Program-made: the position numbers and the translations under genes
Part shown: positions 57,033 to 64,000 of the stretch, piece by piece
How the letters are laid out: every line of letters begins with the position of its first letter
How positions within the stretch are numbered: position 1 is the first letter of the stretch
NCBI RefSeq assembly: GCF_009759665.1
Contig: NZ_WQNE01000029.1
Coordinates: 1-64,000, forward strand
Reading direction: 5' to 3'
Source of the DNA: Bradyrhizobium cajani
GTDB taxonomy: Bacteria > Pseudomonadota > Alphaproteobacteria > Rhizobiales > Xanthobacteraceae
Length of the DNA stretch: 64,000 bases
The notes under the pieces: generated by a model
What the model saw: the letters and a program-made list of their open reading frames with translations, nothing else
Database searches by the model: none
What the model was told of the DNA's origin: nothing

Positions 57033-60000
57033 TGGCCTCCCCCGTCTCGAACGAAGCTGAGCGGCCATCCGGTTCGCTCGTCGTCGTCCGCACCGTGGAC
57101 GAGGTCACATCGGAGACCTTCGTCCGCATCACCGCGGACGGTTCGGTCACGGCCTATAACGGCCATGTCGATCTCGGCACCGGCATTCGCACTGCGCTCG
57201 GCCAGATCGTCGCCGAAGAGCTGGATGTGTCCTTTGCCCGCGTCGTCGTCGTGCTCGGTGACACCGCATTGGTGCCGAACCAGGGCGCGACGATTGCCAG
57301 CGAAACCATCCAGATCACCGCCGTCCCCCTGCGCAAGGCCGCGGCGCAAGCGCGACAGGTCCTGATCGCGCGCGCGGCCGAGCGGCTGGAGCTGCCGGCC
57401 TCCGAATTGAGGATCGAGGACGGCCTCGTGCGCGGGCACGACAACCGCAGCATCAGCTATGGCGAGCTGATTGGCGGCGAGACCATCCGCCTCGAGCTCG
57501 CCGACGACGTCGCGGTCAAGGCGGTCGGCGATTACGCCGTCGTCGGCCACTCGGTGCCGCGCGTCGATCTGCCGGCCAAGACCACCGGCGAACTGACCTT
57601 CGTGCACGACGTCCGCGTGCCCGGCATGCTGCACGGCCGCGTGGTGCGCCCACCCTATGCCGGCGTCGATGCCGGCCCGTTCGTCGGCACCAGCCTGATC
57701 GCGGTCGACGAAACCTCGGTCCGCGACATTCCCGGCATCATCGCCGTCGTGCGTATCGGCGATTTCGTCGGCGTGGTCGCCGAGCGCGAGGAGAACGCGA
57801 TCCGCGCGGCAGAGCAGCTCAACGTGAGCTGGAAGCCAACGCCTGCTCTCACCGATCTCGCAGATGTCGAGACGGCACTGCGCGCCAATCCTTCGACGCC
57901 GCGCACGCTGATCGACAAGGGCAACGTCGATGCGGCGATATCAGGCGCGGCCAAGCCGATGCAGCGCACCTACGTCTGGCCGTACCAGATGCACGCCTCG
58001 ATCGGTCCCTCCTGCGCCGTCGCCGACTTCCAGGACGGCAATATCCGCGTCTGGTCCGGCACGCAGAATCCGCACCTGCTGCGCACCGACCTGGCGCTGC
58101 TGATCGAGCGTCCCGAGAGCGAGATCGACGTCATCAGGCTGGAGGCCGCCGGCTGCTACGGCCGCAACTGCGCCGACGACGTCACCGCCGACGCACTGCT
58201 GCTCTCGCGCGCCGTTGGCCGTCCGGTGCGCGTGCAGCTGACGCGCGAGCAGGAGCACGCCTGGGAGCCCAAAGGCACCGCGCAGCTCATCGACGTCAAT
58301 GGCGGCCTCGACGCCGACGGCGGCGTCGCCGCTTACGATCTCGCCACGCGCTACCCCTCGAACGCCGCACCGACGCTGGCACTGCTGCTGACGGGGCGGA
58401 TCTCGCCGGAGCCCGCCGTGCTCCAGATGGGCGACCGCACCGCGATCCCGCCCTACGATTACGATCACATGCGTGTCGTCGCCCACGACATGCCGCCGAT
58501 CGTGCGCGCGTCCTGGTTCCGCGGCGTCTCGGCGTTGCCGAACACCTTTGCGCATGAGTCCTATATCGACGAGGCCGCGGCCGAGGCCGGCATCGATCCG
58601 ATCGAATACCGCCTGCGCTACCTGAAGGACCAGCGCGCGGTCGACCTCGTCAATGCGGTCGCCGAGCGTGCGGGCTGGACGCCGCGACCGGTGCGTGAGG
58701 AGAAGGATGGCGAGGTCGTGCACGGGCGCGGCTTTGCCTATGCGCTCTACGTCCACAGCAAGTTTCCGGGCTATGGCGCGGCCTGGTCGGCCTGGATAGC
58801 CGACGTTGCCGTGAACAAGTCGACCGGCGACGTCAGCGTGACGCGCGTCGTCGCCGGGCAGGATTCCGGCTTGATGATCAATCCGGACGGCGTGCGCCAC
58901 CAGATCCAGGGCAACGTCATCCAGTCCACCAGCCGCGCGCTGATGGAGGAGGTCTCGTTCGAGCGCGGCACCGTGGCGGCGCGCGAATGGGGGGCCTATC
59001 CGATCATCCCCTTCCCCGACGTGCCCAAGATCGACGTGCTGATGCTGCCGCGTCAGGACCAGCCCCCGCTCGGCGTCGGCGAGTCCGCCTCGGTGCCGAG
59101 CGCAGCCGCGATCGCCAATGCGATCTTCGATGCCACCGGCGTGCGTTTTCGCGAGCCGCCGTTTACGTCGGAGCGCATATTGAAGGGGCTGCACGGCGAT
59201 GCACCGGCGAGGCCGCAGGCACTGCCCGCTCCCGCTCCGCCGCAGCGGTCGCGGATCTGGGAAAATCCGTTCGCCAAACGCGCCGGCATTTTCGCGACGA
59301 TCGCGGCCGTCTGCACTGCCGCAATCGGCATCGGCACCGCCCTCCTGCCCGGCCGCGCGATCGCGCCGATCGCACGCCCCGATGCATCAGTCTATTCCGC
59401 CGCGACCATCGCGCGCGGCCAGCAACTCGCCGCGCTCGGCAATTGCGCGGAGTGCCACACCACGATCGGCGGCGTGCTCAACGCCGGCGGCCGCGCGCTT
59501 CAGACCCCGTTCGGCACGATCTATGCGACCAACATCACGCCCGATGTCGAGACCGGCATCGGCGCCTGGTCCTATCCCGCCTTCGAGCGCGCGATGCGCG
59601 ACGGGCTGCATCGCGGCGGACGTCAGCTCTATCCCGCCTTCCCTTACACGCACTATGCGAAGACCAGCGAGGCCGACCTTCAGGCCCTCTATGCCTACCT
59701 GATGGCGCAGCCTGCGGTGCGCGCGACGGCGCCCGCGAATGCGCTCAGCTTCCCCTTCAATCTCCGTCCGCTACTGGCCGGATGGAATGCCCTGTTCCAC
59801 GAAGGGCGCGAGTTCAAGCCTGATCCTGCCAGGTCCGAGGCATGGAATCGCGGCGCCTACCTCGTCGAGAGCCTCGGCCATTGCAGCGCCTGCCATTCGC
59901 CGCGCAATGCGCTCGGCGCCGAGCGGCGCGAGGCCTATCTCGCCGGCGGTTTCGCCGAGGGCTGGGAGGCGCCGGCGCTGACCTCGCTCTCGCACGCGCC

Positions 60001-60562
60001 GGTCCCGTGGAGCGAGGACGAGCTTTTCGCCTACTTGCGCACCGGCCATTCGCGCCATCACGGTGTCGCCGCCGGCCCGATGGCGCCGATCGTCCGGGAC
60101 CTCAAGGCCCTGCCCGATCAGGACATCCGCGCGATGGCGGTCTACCTCAACTCGTTCAACGACACCGCGACCGACCGCCAAGCACAGGATGCGCTCGCGA
60201 CAAAACTCGAAAGCGCAACGCAAGTCACCGTCGCCTCTTCCACCGGCGCGCGGCTCTATCAGGGCGCCTGTGCGGTATGCCACGAGGTCGGCGGCCTGCC
60301 GCTATTCGGCACCAGGCCCTCGCTCGCACTCAACAGCAATCTGCACAGCGCCAGTTCGGACAATCTCGTGCAGGTGATCCTGCACGGCATCACCGAGCCC
60401 GTCTCCAGCGACCTCGGCTACATGCCGGCGTTCAGGAACAGCATGAGCGACACGCAGGTCGAGGAACTCGTCACCTTCCTGCGCAAGCAGTTCGCGCCCG
60501 ACAAGCCGGCGTGGACCGGTGTGCGCGAGACGATCACGCGTGTGCGGGCCTCAACACACTAG
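57029..60562 (+). CDS. nicB: Nicotinate dehydrogenase large subunit fused to tri-heme cytochrome c (NicB-like)
   Basis: A 1177-residue fusion, close to Pseudomonas putida NicB (about 1187, from memory). Residues 1 to about 740 are a xanthine-dehydrogenase-like molybdopterin domain (LPAKTTGELTFVHDVRVPGM, GCYGRNCADDVTADALLLSR, QPPLGVGESASVPSAAAIAN). A membrane-like segment (FATIAAVCTAAIGIGTALLP, about 755-774) follows. Then come three CxxCH hemes: C806/C809/H810, C952/C955/H956 and C1081/C1084/H1085. The dehydrogenase passes electrons to the cytochrome domain and on to the respiratory chain. No separate FAD subunit is encoded, in line with NicAB. Confidence 0.93.
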   Translation: MMASPVSNEAERPSGSLVVVRTVDEVTSETFVRITADGSVTAYNGHVDLGTGIRTALGQIVAEELDVSFARVVVVLGDTALVPNQGATIASETIQITAVPLRKAAAQARQVLIARAAERLELPASELRIEDGLVRGHDNRSISYGELIGGETIRLELADDVAVKAVGDYAVVGHSVPRVDLPAKTTGELTFVHDVRVPGMLHGRVVRPPYAGVDAGPFVGTSLIAVDETSVRDIPGIIAVVRIGDFVGVVAEREENAIRAAEQLNVSWKPTPALTDLADVETALRANPSTPRTLIDKGNVDAAISGAAKPMQRTYVWPYQMHASIGPSCAVADFQDGNIRVWSGTQNPHLLRTDLALLIERPESEIDVIRLEAAGCYGRNCADDVTADALLLSRAVGRPVRVQLTREQEHAWEPKGTAQLIDVNGGLDADGGVAAYDLATRYPSNAAPTLALLLTGRISPEPAVLQMGDRTAIPPYDYDHMRVVAHDMPPIVRASWFRGVSALPNTFAHESYIDEAAAEAGIDPIEYRLRYLKDQRAVDLVNAVAERAGWTPRPVREEKDGEVVHGRGFAYALYVHSKFPGYGAAWSAWIADVAVNKSTGDVSVTRVVAGQDSGLMINPDGVRHQIQGNVIQSTSRALMEEVSFERGTVAAREWGAYPIIPFPDVPKIDVLMLPRQDQPPLGVGESASVPSAAAIANAIFDATGVRFREPPFTSERILKGLHGDAPARPQALPAPAPPQRSRIWENPFAKRAGIFATIAAVCTAAIGIGTALLPGRAIAPIARPDASVYSAATIARGQQLAALGNCAECHTTIGGVLNAGGRALQTPFGTIYATNITPDVETGIGAWSYPAFERAMRDGLHRGGRQLYPAFPYTHYAKTSEADLQALYAYLMAQPAVRATAPANALSFPFNLRPLLAGWNALFHEGREFKPDPARSEAWNRGAYLVESLGHCSACHSPRNALGAERREAYLAGGFAEGWEAPALTSLSHAPVPWSEDELFAYLRTGHSRHHGVAAGPMAPIVRDLKALPDQDIRAMAVYLNSFNDTATDRQAQDALATKLESATQVTVASSTGARLYQGACAVCHEVGGLPLFGTRPSLALNSNLHSASSDNLVQVILHGITEPVSSDLGYMPAFRNSMSDTQVEELVTFLRKQFAPDKPAWTGVRETITRVRASTH

Positions 60563-60606
60563 CGTCATTCTGGGGCCCGAGCATTGCGAGGGAGCCCGGA
60601 ATGACA
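60563..60606. repeat. Short inverted repeat (CATTCCGG family)
   Basis: CGTCATTCTGGGGC (from about 60563) is mirrored by GCCCGGAATGACA ending near 60606, directly after nicB and before the convergent dioxygenase gene. It is a short copy of the elements at 15485 and 47937 and may end both transcripts. Confidence 0.7.
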
Positions 60607-60620
60607 CTGTGTGAACAACA

Positions 60621-61589
60621 CTAGCCGTGCTTCTTGATCTCCACCGGCGGCGTGCCGTGGGTGTGGAATGACTCGATCGTTTTCAGCCCCCAGGCCTGGC
60701 CTTTCTTGCGCTCTTCCTCGGTCCACACGATCGGCTTCCAGTCGGGGGCGAGGATGAGGCGCGCGCCGGCATTGGCCACCTCGACGCGGTTGCCGCCTGG
60801 TTCGTAGACATAGAGGAAGAAGGTCTGCTGGATCGCGTGCTTGTGCGGGCCGGTCTCGATGTGCACCCCATTCTCAAGGAAGATATCTGCAGCGCGCAAA
60901 ATCTCCTCGCGGCTGTCGAGCGCATAGGTGACGTGGTGGAAGCGGCCGGGCACGCCTGAATGGTCGAGCGAATAGGCGAAGTCGTAGCTCTTGTTCGACA
61001 TCGTCAGCCACATCGCCGCTTCCCGGCCGTCGTTGAGCACGATCTGCTCGGTGAGACGGCAACCGAGATAGTTTTCGAAGAACTCGCGATTGGCCTTGAT
61101 GTCGACGGCGAGACAGTTGAGATGATCGAGCCTGCGGACGTTGACCCCGCGCGCGGGAAAGCGCTGCGCCTGGTTCTTCAGCGCGGGCTTCAGCTCCGGC
61201 GGTGCCTGATACCATTCGGTCTCGTAATAGAGCTCGACGATGTGGCCATCGGGATCGCGGCAACGGAAGGTCGGCCCCTGCCCCATGTCGCCGTCGATCC
61301 AGCCGATGTCGAAGCCGGAGCCCTTCAGTGCGGCGACGCGGCGCTCGAGCGCCTGCTGGCTGCGCGCGCGCAGCGCCATGTGCTCCATGCCTGACGTCTT
61401 CGACGCCGTAAGCTTAAGGGAATACCGCTCGTAGTCGTCCCAGCCGCGCAGATAGACCGACTCGCCCTTCTGGCCGCTGACGGTCATGCCCATGACGTCG
61501 ACGAAGAATTTCAGGCTCTCATCGGGCTTGGGCGTCAAGAGCTCCATGTGGCCGAGATGGGCGAGATCGAGGATCGGTTCCGGTTGCAT
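60621..61589 (-). CDS. Type I extradiol dioxygenase (catechol 2,3-dioxygenase family)
   Basis: A 322-residue two-domain VOC-fold ring-cleavage dioxygenase. Fe(II) ligands are likely H156 (RRLDHLNCLAVD), H219 (GRFHHVTYALDS) and E270 (GGNRVEVAN), at the spacing seen in catechol 2,3-dioxygenases. The N-terminal half is the degenerate domain. It cleaves a catechol beside a hydroxyl group. The operator upstream matches the TetR operator of the 4,5-cleavage operon 22 kb away, which suggests shared control. The exact catechol is unknown; a true LigAB protein is not present in the window. Confidence 0.88.
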   Translation of the reverse strand: MQPEPILDLAHLGHMELLTPKPDESLKFFVDVMGMTVSGQKGESVYLRGWDDYERYSLKLTASKTSGMEHMALRARSQQALERRVAALKGSGFDIGWIDGDMGQGPTFRCRDPDGHIVELYYETEWYQAPPELKPALKNQAQRFPARGVNVRRLDHLNCLAVDIKANREFFENYLGCRLTEQIVLNDGREAAMWLTMSNKSYDFAYSLDHSGVPGRFHHVTYALDSREEILRAADIFLENGVHIETGPHKHAIQQTFFLYVYEPGGNRVEVANAGARLILAPDWKPIVWTEEERKKGQAWGLKTIESFHTHGTPPVEIKKHG

Positions 61590-62028
61590 GCTTTCCTCCA
61601 GGCGTGGCTGCGATCCGCTGGACCGGGTCGCGCAATCGGGCGCAGCGCTGCGACAAGCTCATGCGCCCAGGGCGGCGCCGCGGCCGCCGACTTCATTTGT
61701 ACTAATGTACAAATGATTAGGTCCCGTCAACAAATCAAAAGGCGCCGCCAGATCGACCTCGGCGCCACCGAAAATGACAATCAATCCCCGAACGGCGGAC
61801 GGACTCCCCGCGTGGTAAAACCTTCCTTAACCCGGCCTCGCTCCCCGCCGGCCGGGAAAAGCAGTATTTCTCGGCTCTTTCAGCTCGCAACCGGGCATTG
61901 GGAACAAATATCCCGGCAGAATTGTCCGGGATTTAACGCAGCGCCCGCGCCAGCCGCTTAACCGTTTGTGCAGCGACGGCCGCGCATAGTCCGGAACAAA
62001 TCCCTTGCTCTTGCCAGGTTCATTCATC
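61590..62028. other. Intergenic region before the ATPase gene
   Basis: In these 439 bases only the palindrome at 61696-61713 stands out. The rest, 61714-62028, has no credible coding frame and no clear terminator. It presumably holds divergent promoters for the dioxygenase and ATPase genes. Confidence 0.6.
61696..61713. promoter_or_regulatory. TetR operator TTTGTACTAATGTACAAA
   Basis: TTTGTACTAATGTACAAA has two 7-bp arms with a 4-bp spacer and lies 107 bp upstream of the dioxygenase start. It matches the 39240-39257 operator in both arms, and the following GATTAGGTCCCGTCAACAAA also matches. Shared control by the TetR at 38525-39235 is inferred. Confidence 0.75.
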
Positions 62029-63768
62029 GTGACATCCTTTGGACGCGTGATTTCGGTTCGCGGATCGCTCGCCCGGGTCGGGCTTTTGGCGGAAAGCCAG
62101 ATGCCGATCTCGGAGGTTCGGGCCACCGTCGGCCGTTTCGTCAGTATCCGCTGCGGAAACTCGGTCATCGTCGCGATGATCACCGAGGTCTCCTGCGAGA
62201 ACCTGTCGAGCGCAGACAACTACATCGCCATCGCCTCGGTCGACCTGCTCGGCGAGATCCTCAACGCCAGCGACAAGCCGAAATTCCAGCGCGGCGTCAC
62301 CAACTATCCGACCATCGGCGATGCCGTCGACCTGATCACCAGCCAGGAGCTGCGCACGATCTATGCGCCGACCGGGTCGGACCAGATCAATGTCGGCTTC
62401 CTCCAGCAGGACCGCTCAGTCGTCGCCTATGTCGACGTCGAGGAAATGCTGTCCAAGCATTTTGCGGTTCTGGGTTCGACCGGCGTCGGCAAATCGACCG
62501 GCGTCTCGCTGCTGCTCAACGAGATCCTGAAGGCGCGGCCGAACCTGCGCATCTTCCTGCTCGACGTGCACAACGAATATGGCCGCTGCTTCGGCGACCG
62601 CGCGCTGGTGCTCAACCCGCGCAATCTGAAGCTGCCGTTCTGGCTGTTCAATTTCGAGGAAATCGTCGACGTGCTGTTCGGCGGCCGCGCCGGCGTGCCC
62701 GAGGAGCTCGACATCCTCGCCGAGGTGATCCCGCTCGCCAAGGGCGTCTACACCCAGTACCAGAACGCCGACCGCATCGGTCTCAAGCGCATCGATCCCA
62801 AGCAAATCGGCTACACGGTCGACACGCCGGTGCCGTACCGCCTGGTCGATTTGCTATCCCTGATCGACGAGCGCATGGGCAAGCTCGAGAACCGCTCCTC
62901 GCGCATCATCTATCACAAGCTGATCTCGCGCATCGAGGCCGTGCGCAACGACCCGCGCTACGCCTTCATGTTCGACAACGCCAATGTCGGCGGCGACACC
63001 ATGGCCGAGGTGATCAGCCATCTGTTCCGCCTGCCCGCCAACGGCAAGCCGATGACGGTGATGCAGCTCGCCGGCTTCCCGGCCGAGGTCATCGATTCCG
63101 TCGTCTCGGTGCTGTGCCGCATGGCCTTCGACTTCGGCCTGTGGAGCGACGGCGTCTCGCCGCTGCTGTTCGTCTGCGAAGAGGCGCACCGCTACGCCTC
63201 CGCCGACCGCAACATCGGCTTCGGGCCGACCCGCAAGGCGGTGTCGCGCATCGCCAAGGAAGGCCGCAAATACGGCGTCTATCTCGGCCTCATCACCCAG
63301 CGCCCGGCCGAGCTCGACGCCACCATCATCTCCCAGTGCAACACGCTGTTCACGATGCGTCTTGCCAACGACCGCGACCAGGCGCTGCTGCGCGCCGCGG
63401 TGTCGGACGCGGCCGCGAACCTGCTCTCCTTCGTGCCGTCGCTCGGCACCCGGGAAGTGCTGGCATTCGGCGAAGGCGTCGCGCTGCCGACGCGGCTGCG
63501 CTTCAAGGAGGTGCCGCCGCACCAATTGCCGCGCGGCGAAGCCACCATCTCGAGCGTGCCGTCCGTCACCTCGGGTCACGACATGCATTTCGTCAGCGCC
63601 GTGCTCGAACGCTGGCGCGGCGCCACCTCGCAGCGCGACGTGCCGAACGACCCGGTGTTCGCGGCACCGCCTACCAAGGCAACGTCCAGCCTCGAAGCCC
63701 CGATGCTGCAACCCTCGATGGGGCTCGATCCCGACCGTTTCTCGCTGCTGAAGAAGCCGCTGCGGTAA
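62029..63768 (+). CDS. HerA-like DNA translocase ATPase (DUF87)
   Basis: A 579-residue HerA/FtsK-superfamily ATPase. An N-terminal HerA-type beta-barrel (SFGRVISVRGSLARVGLLAE, GRFVSIRCGNSVIVAMITEV) is followed by Walker A GSTGVGKST at 149-157, Walker B LLFVCEEAHRY, and the sensor LITQRPAELDATIISQCNT. HerA proteins act as hexameric DNA pumps, often beside NurA nuclease. No NurA or other nuclease gene is beside it, though the window ends 230 bp later. GTG at 62029 is the likely start (MTSFGRVIS); a TTG upstream would be longer. Confidence 0.88.
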   Translation: MTSFGRVISVRGSLARVGLLAESQMPISEVRATVGRFVSIRCGNSVIVAMITEVSCENLSSADNYIAIASVDLLGEILNASDKPKFQRGVTNYPTIGDAVDLITSQELRTIYAPTGSDQINVGFLQQDRSVVAYVDVEEMLSKHFAVLGSTGVGKSTGVSLLLNEILKARPNLRIFLLDVHNEYGRCFGDRALVLNPRNLKLPFWLFNFEEIVDVLFGGRAGVPEELDILAEVIPLAKGVYTQYQNADRIGLKRIDPKQIGYTVDTPVPYRLVDLLSLIDERMGKLENRSSRIIYHKLISRIEAVRNDPRYAFMFDNANVGGDTMAEVISHLFRLPANGKPMTVMQLAGFPAEVIDSVVSVLCRMAFDFGLWSDGVSPLLFVCEEAHRYASADRNIGFGPTRKAVSRIAKEGRKYGVYLGLITQRPAELDATIISQCNTLFTMRLANDRDQALLRAAVSDAAANLLSFVPSLGTREVLAFGEGVALPTRLRFKEVPPHQLPRGEATISSVPSVTSGHDMHFVSAVLERWRGATSQRDVPNDPVFAAPPTKATSSLEAPMLQPSMGLDPDRFSLLKKPLR

Positions 63769-63886
63769 GGCCGCGCTCGTCCCCAAGGGCGACAGCGCCG
63801 CTTCTTCAATTGGCATTGCAGCAGGCACGTTGAGGCGGCCGCCTGCATCGACTATGGTTGCCGGCCCCAGGCCGGAATCCGCACCC

Positions 63887-64000
63887 ATGACAAAGCCCGC
63901 GCAACGCTTCCCCGCTCCCGCCATCGACGCATTGCCCGACGACATCCGCACGCGGCTCCTTGCCGTGCAGGAGAAGAGCGGCTTCGTGCCGAACGTGTTT
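63887..64000 (+). CDS. AhpD/carboxymuconolactone-decarboxylase-type protein, N-terminus only
   Basis: Thirty-eight residues are visible before the window ends: MTKPAQRFPAPAIDALPDDI, then RTRLLAVQEKSGFVPNVF. The EKSGFVPNVF turn is typical of AhpD-like peroxidase-related proteins, which use a CxxC pair further downstream. It is on the same strand as the ATPase gene, 118 bp after it. The call rests on the N-terminal motif only. Confidence 0.65.
   Translation, partial: MTKPAQRFPAPAIDALPDDIRTRLLAVQEKSGFVPNVF

Noticed and set aside
57941..59194. 417-codon minus-strand frame over the nicB gene
   Set aside because: Antisense to the molybdopterin domain; no motif.
61827..62219. 130-codon minus-strand frame before and inside the ATPase gene
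   Set aside because: Overlaps the ATPase start region and has no ribosome site or motif.
1..64000. CRISPR array or rRNA genes
   Set aside because: No regularly spaced direct repeats with unique spacers and no rRNA-like sequence were seen by eye.

Overview
This window is high-GC DNA with densely packed genes, many 1-4 bp start/stop overlaps (ATGA, TGATG) and several families of intergenic inverted repeats. Gene content (PiuC/TonB iron locus, HAE1-type RND pumps, branched-chain-type ABC operons, acyl-CoA enzymes, aromatic and nicotinate catabolism) and repeat style point to a soil alphaproteobacterium, most likely Bradyrhizobium or a close relative. That assignment is inferred from the sequence and no database was searched.

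Layout. 0-3.7 kb: iron acquisition on the minus strand (TonB siderophore receptor, Fe(II)/2OG dioxygenase PiuC, start of a secreted protein) with candidate Irr/ICE-like sites. 4.0-9.4 kb: an RND efflux adaptor/permease pair, an IalB-like protein and a DUF1428 protein. 9.5-12.5 kb: tRNA-Gln(CTG), then a decayed island holding the C-terminal end of a glycosyltransferase, a small membrane protein, one intact small gene with a terminator, a frameshifted unknown gene and a phage tail/beta-helix remnant. 12.5-18.8 kb: RNase Z, a TetR regulator and a divergent MexEF-type pump. 19-22 kb: small secreted and hypothetical proteins, a MaoC hydratase, two overlapping micro-ORFs and a lytic transglycosylase. 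22.1-27.9 kb: a Baeyer-Villiger-type monooxygenase with a shikimate-dehydrogenase-like enzyme, divergent from an acyl-CoA ligase and an acyl-CoA dehydrogenase. 28-31.9 kb: a secreted His/Cys repeat protein, an amino-acid-binding protein, an NTF2-like protein and a deaminase-like amidohydrolase.

32-40.3 kb: a TetR-controlled operon for the lower 4,5-cleavage (protocatechuate/gallate) route, with two 2-pyrone-4,6-dicarboxylate hydrolase paralogues (one with a signal peptide), a DctA-type carrier, a GalB-type hydratase, a CHA-type aldolase, a Pht5/periplasmic-binding-fold protein and a DUF1932 dehydrogenase. A Bug/TctC binding protein is divergent. Its candidate operator and the flanking sequence recur 22 kb away upstream of an extradiol dioxygenase (60.6-61.6 kb). 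40.5-45.7 kb: an MscS channel, a DUF763 protein, three small hydrophilic proteins and a cytochrome P450.

45.8-60.6 kb: a probable nicotinate catabolic locus. It encodes NicA/NicB-type nicotinate dehydrogenase (NicB fused to a tri-heme cytochrome c), a 6-hydroxynicotinate reductase, an enamidase, a ferredoxin-NADP reductase, UPF0280 and DUF1185 proteins, a complete Liv-type ABC transporter whose two permeases are fused, and a MarR regulator. Four copies of a palindrome TTYGTRYACRAA lie in exactly the three promoter regions of these units, which suggests one MarR regulon. 62-64 kb: a HerA-like ATPase and the start of an AhpD-family protein.
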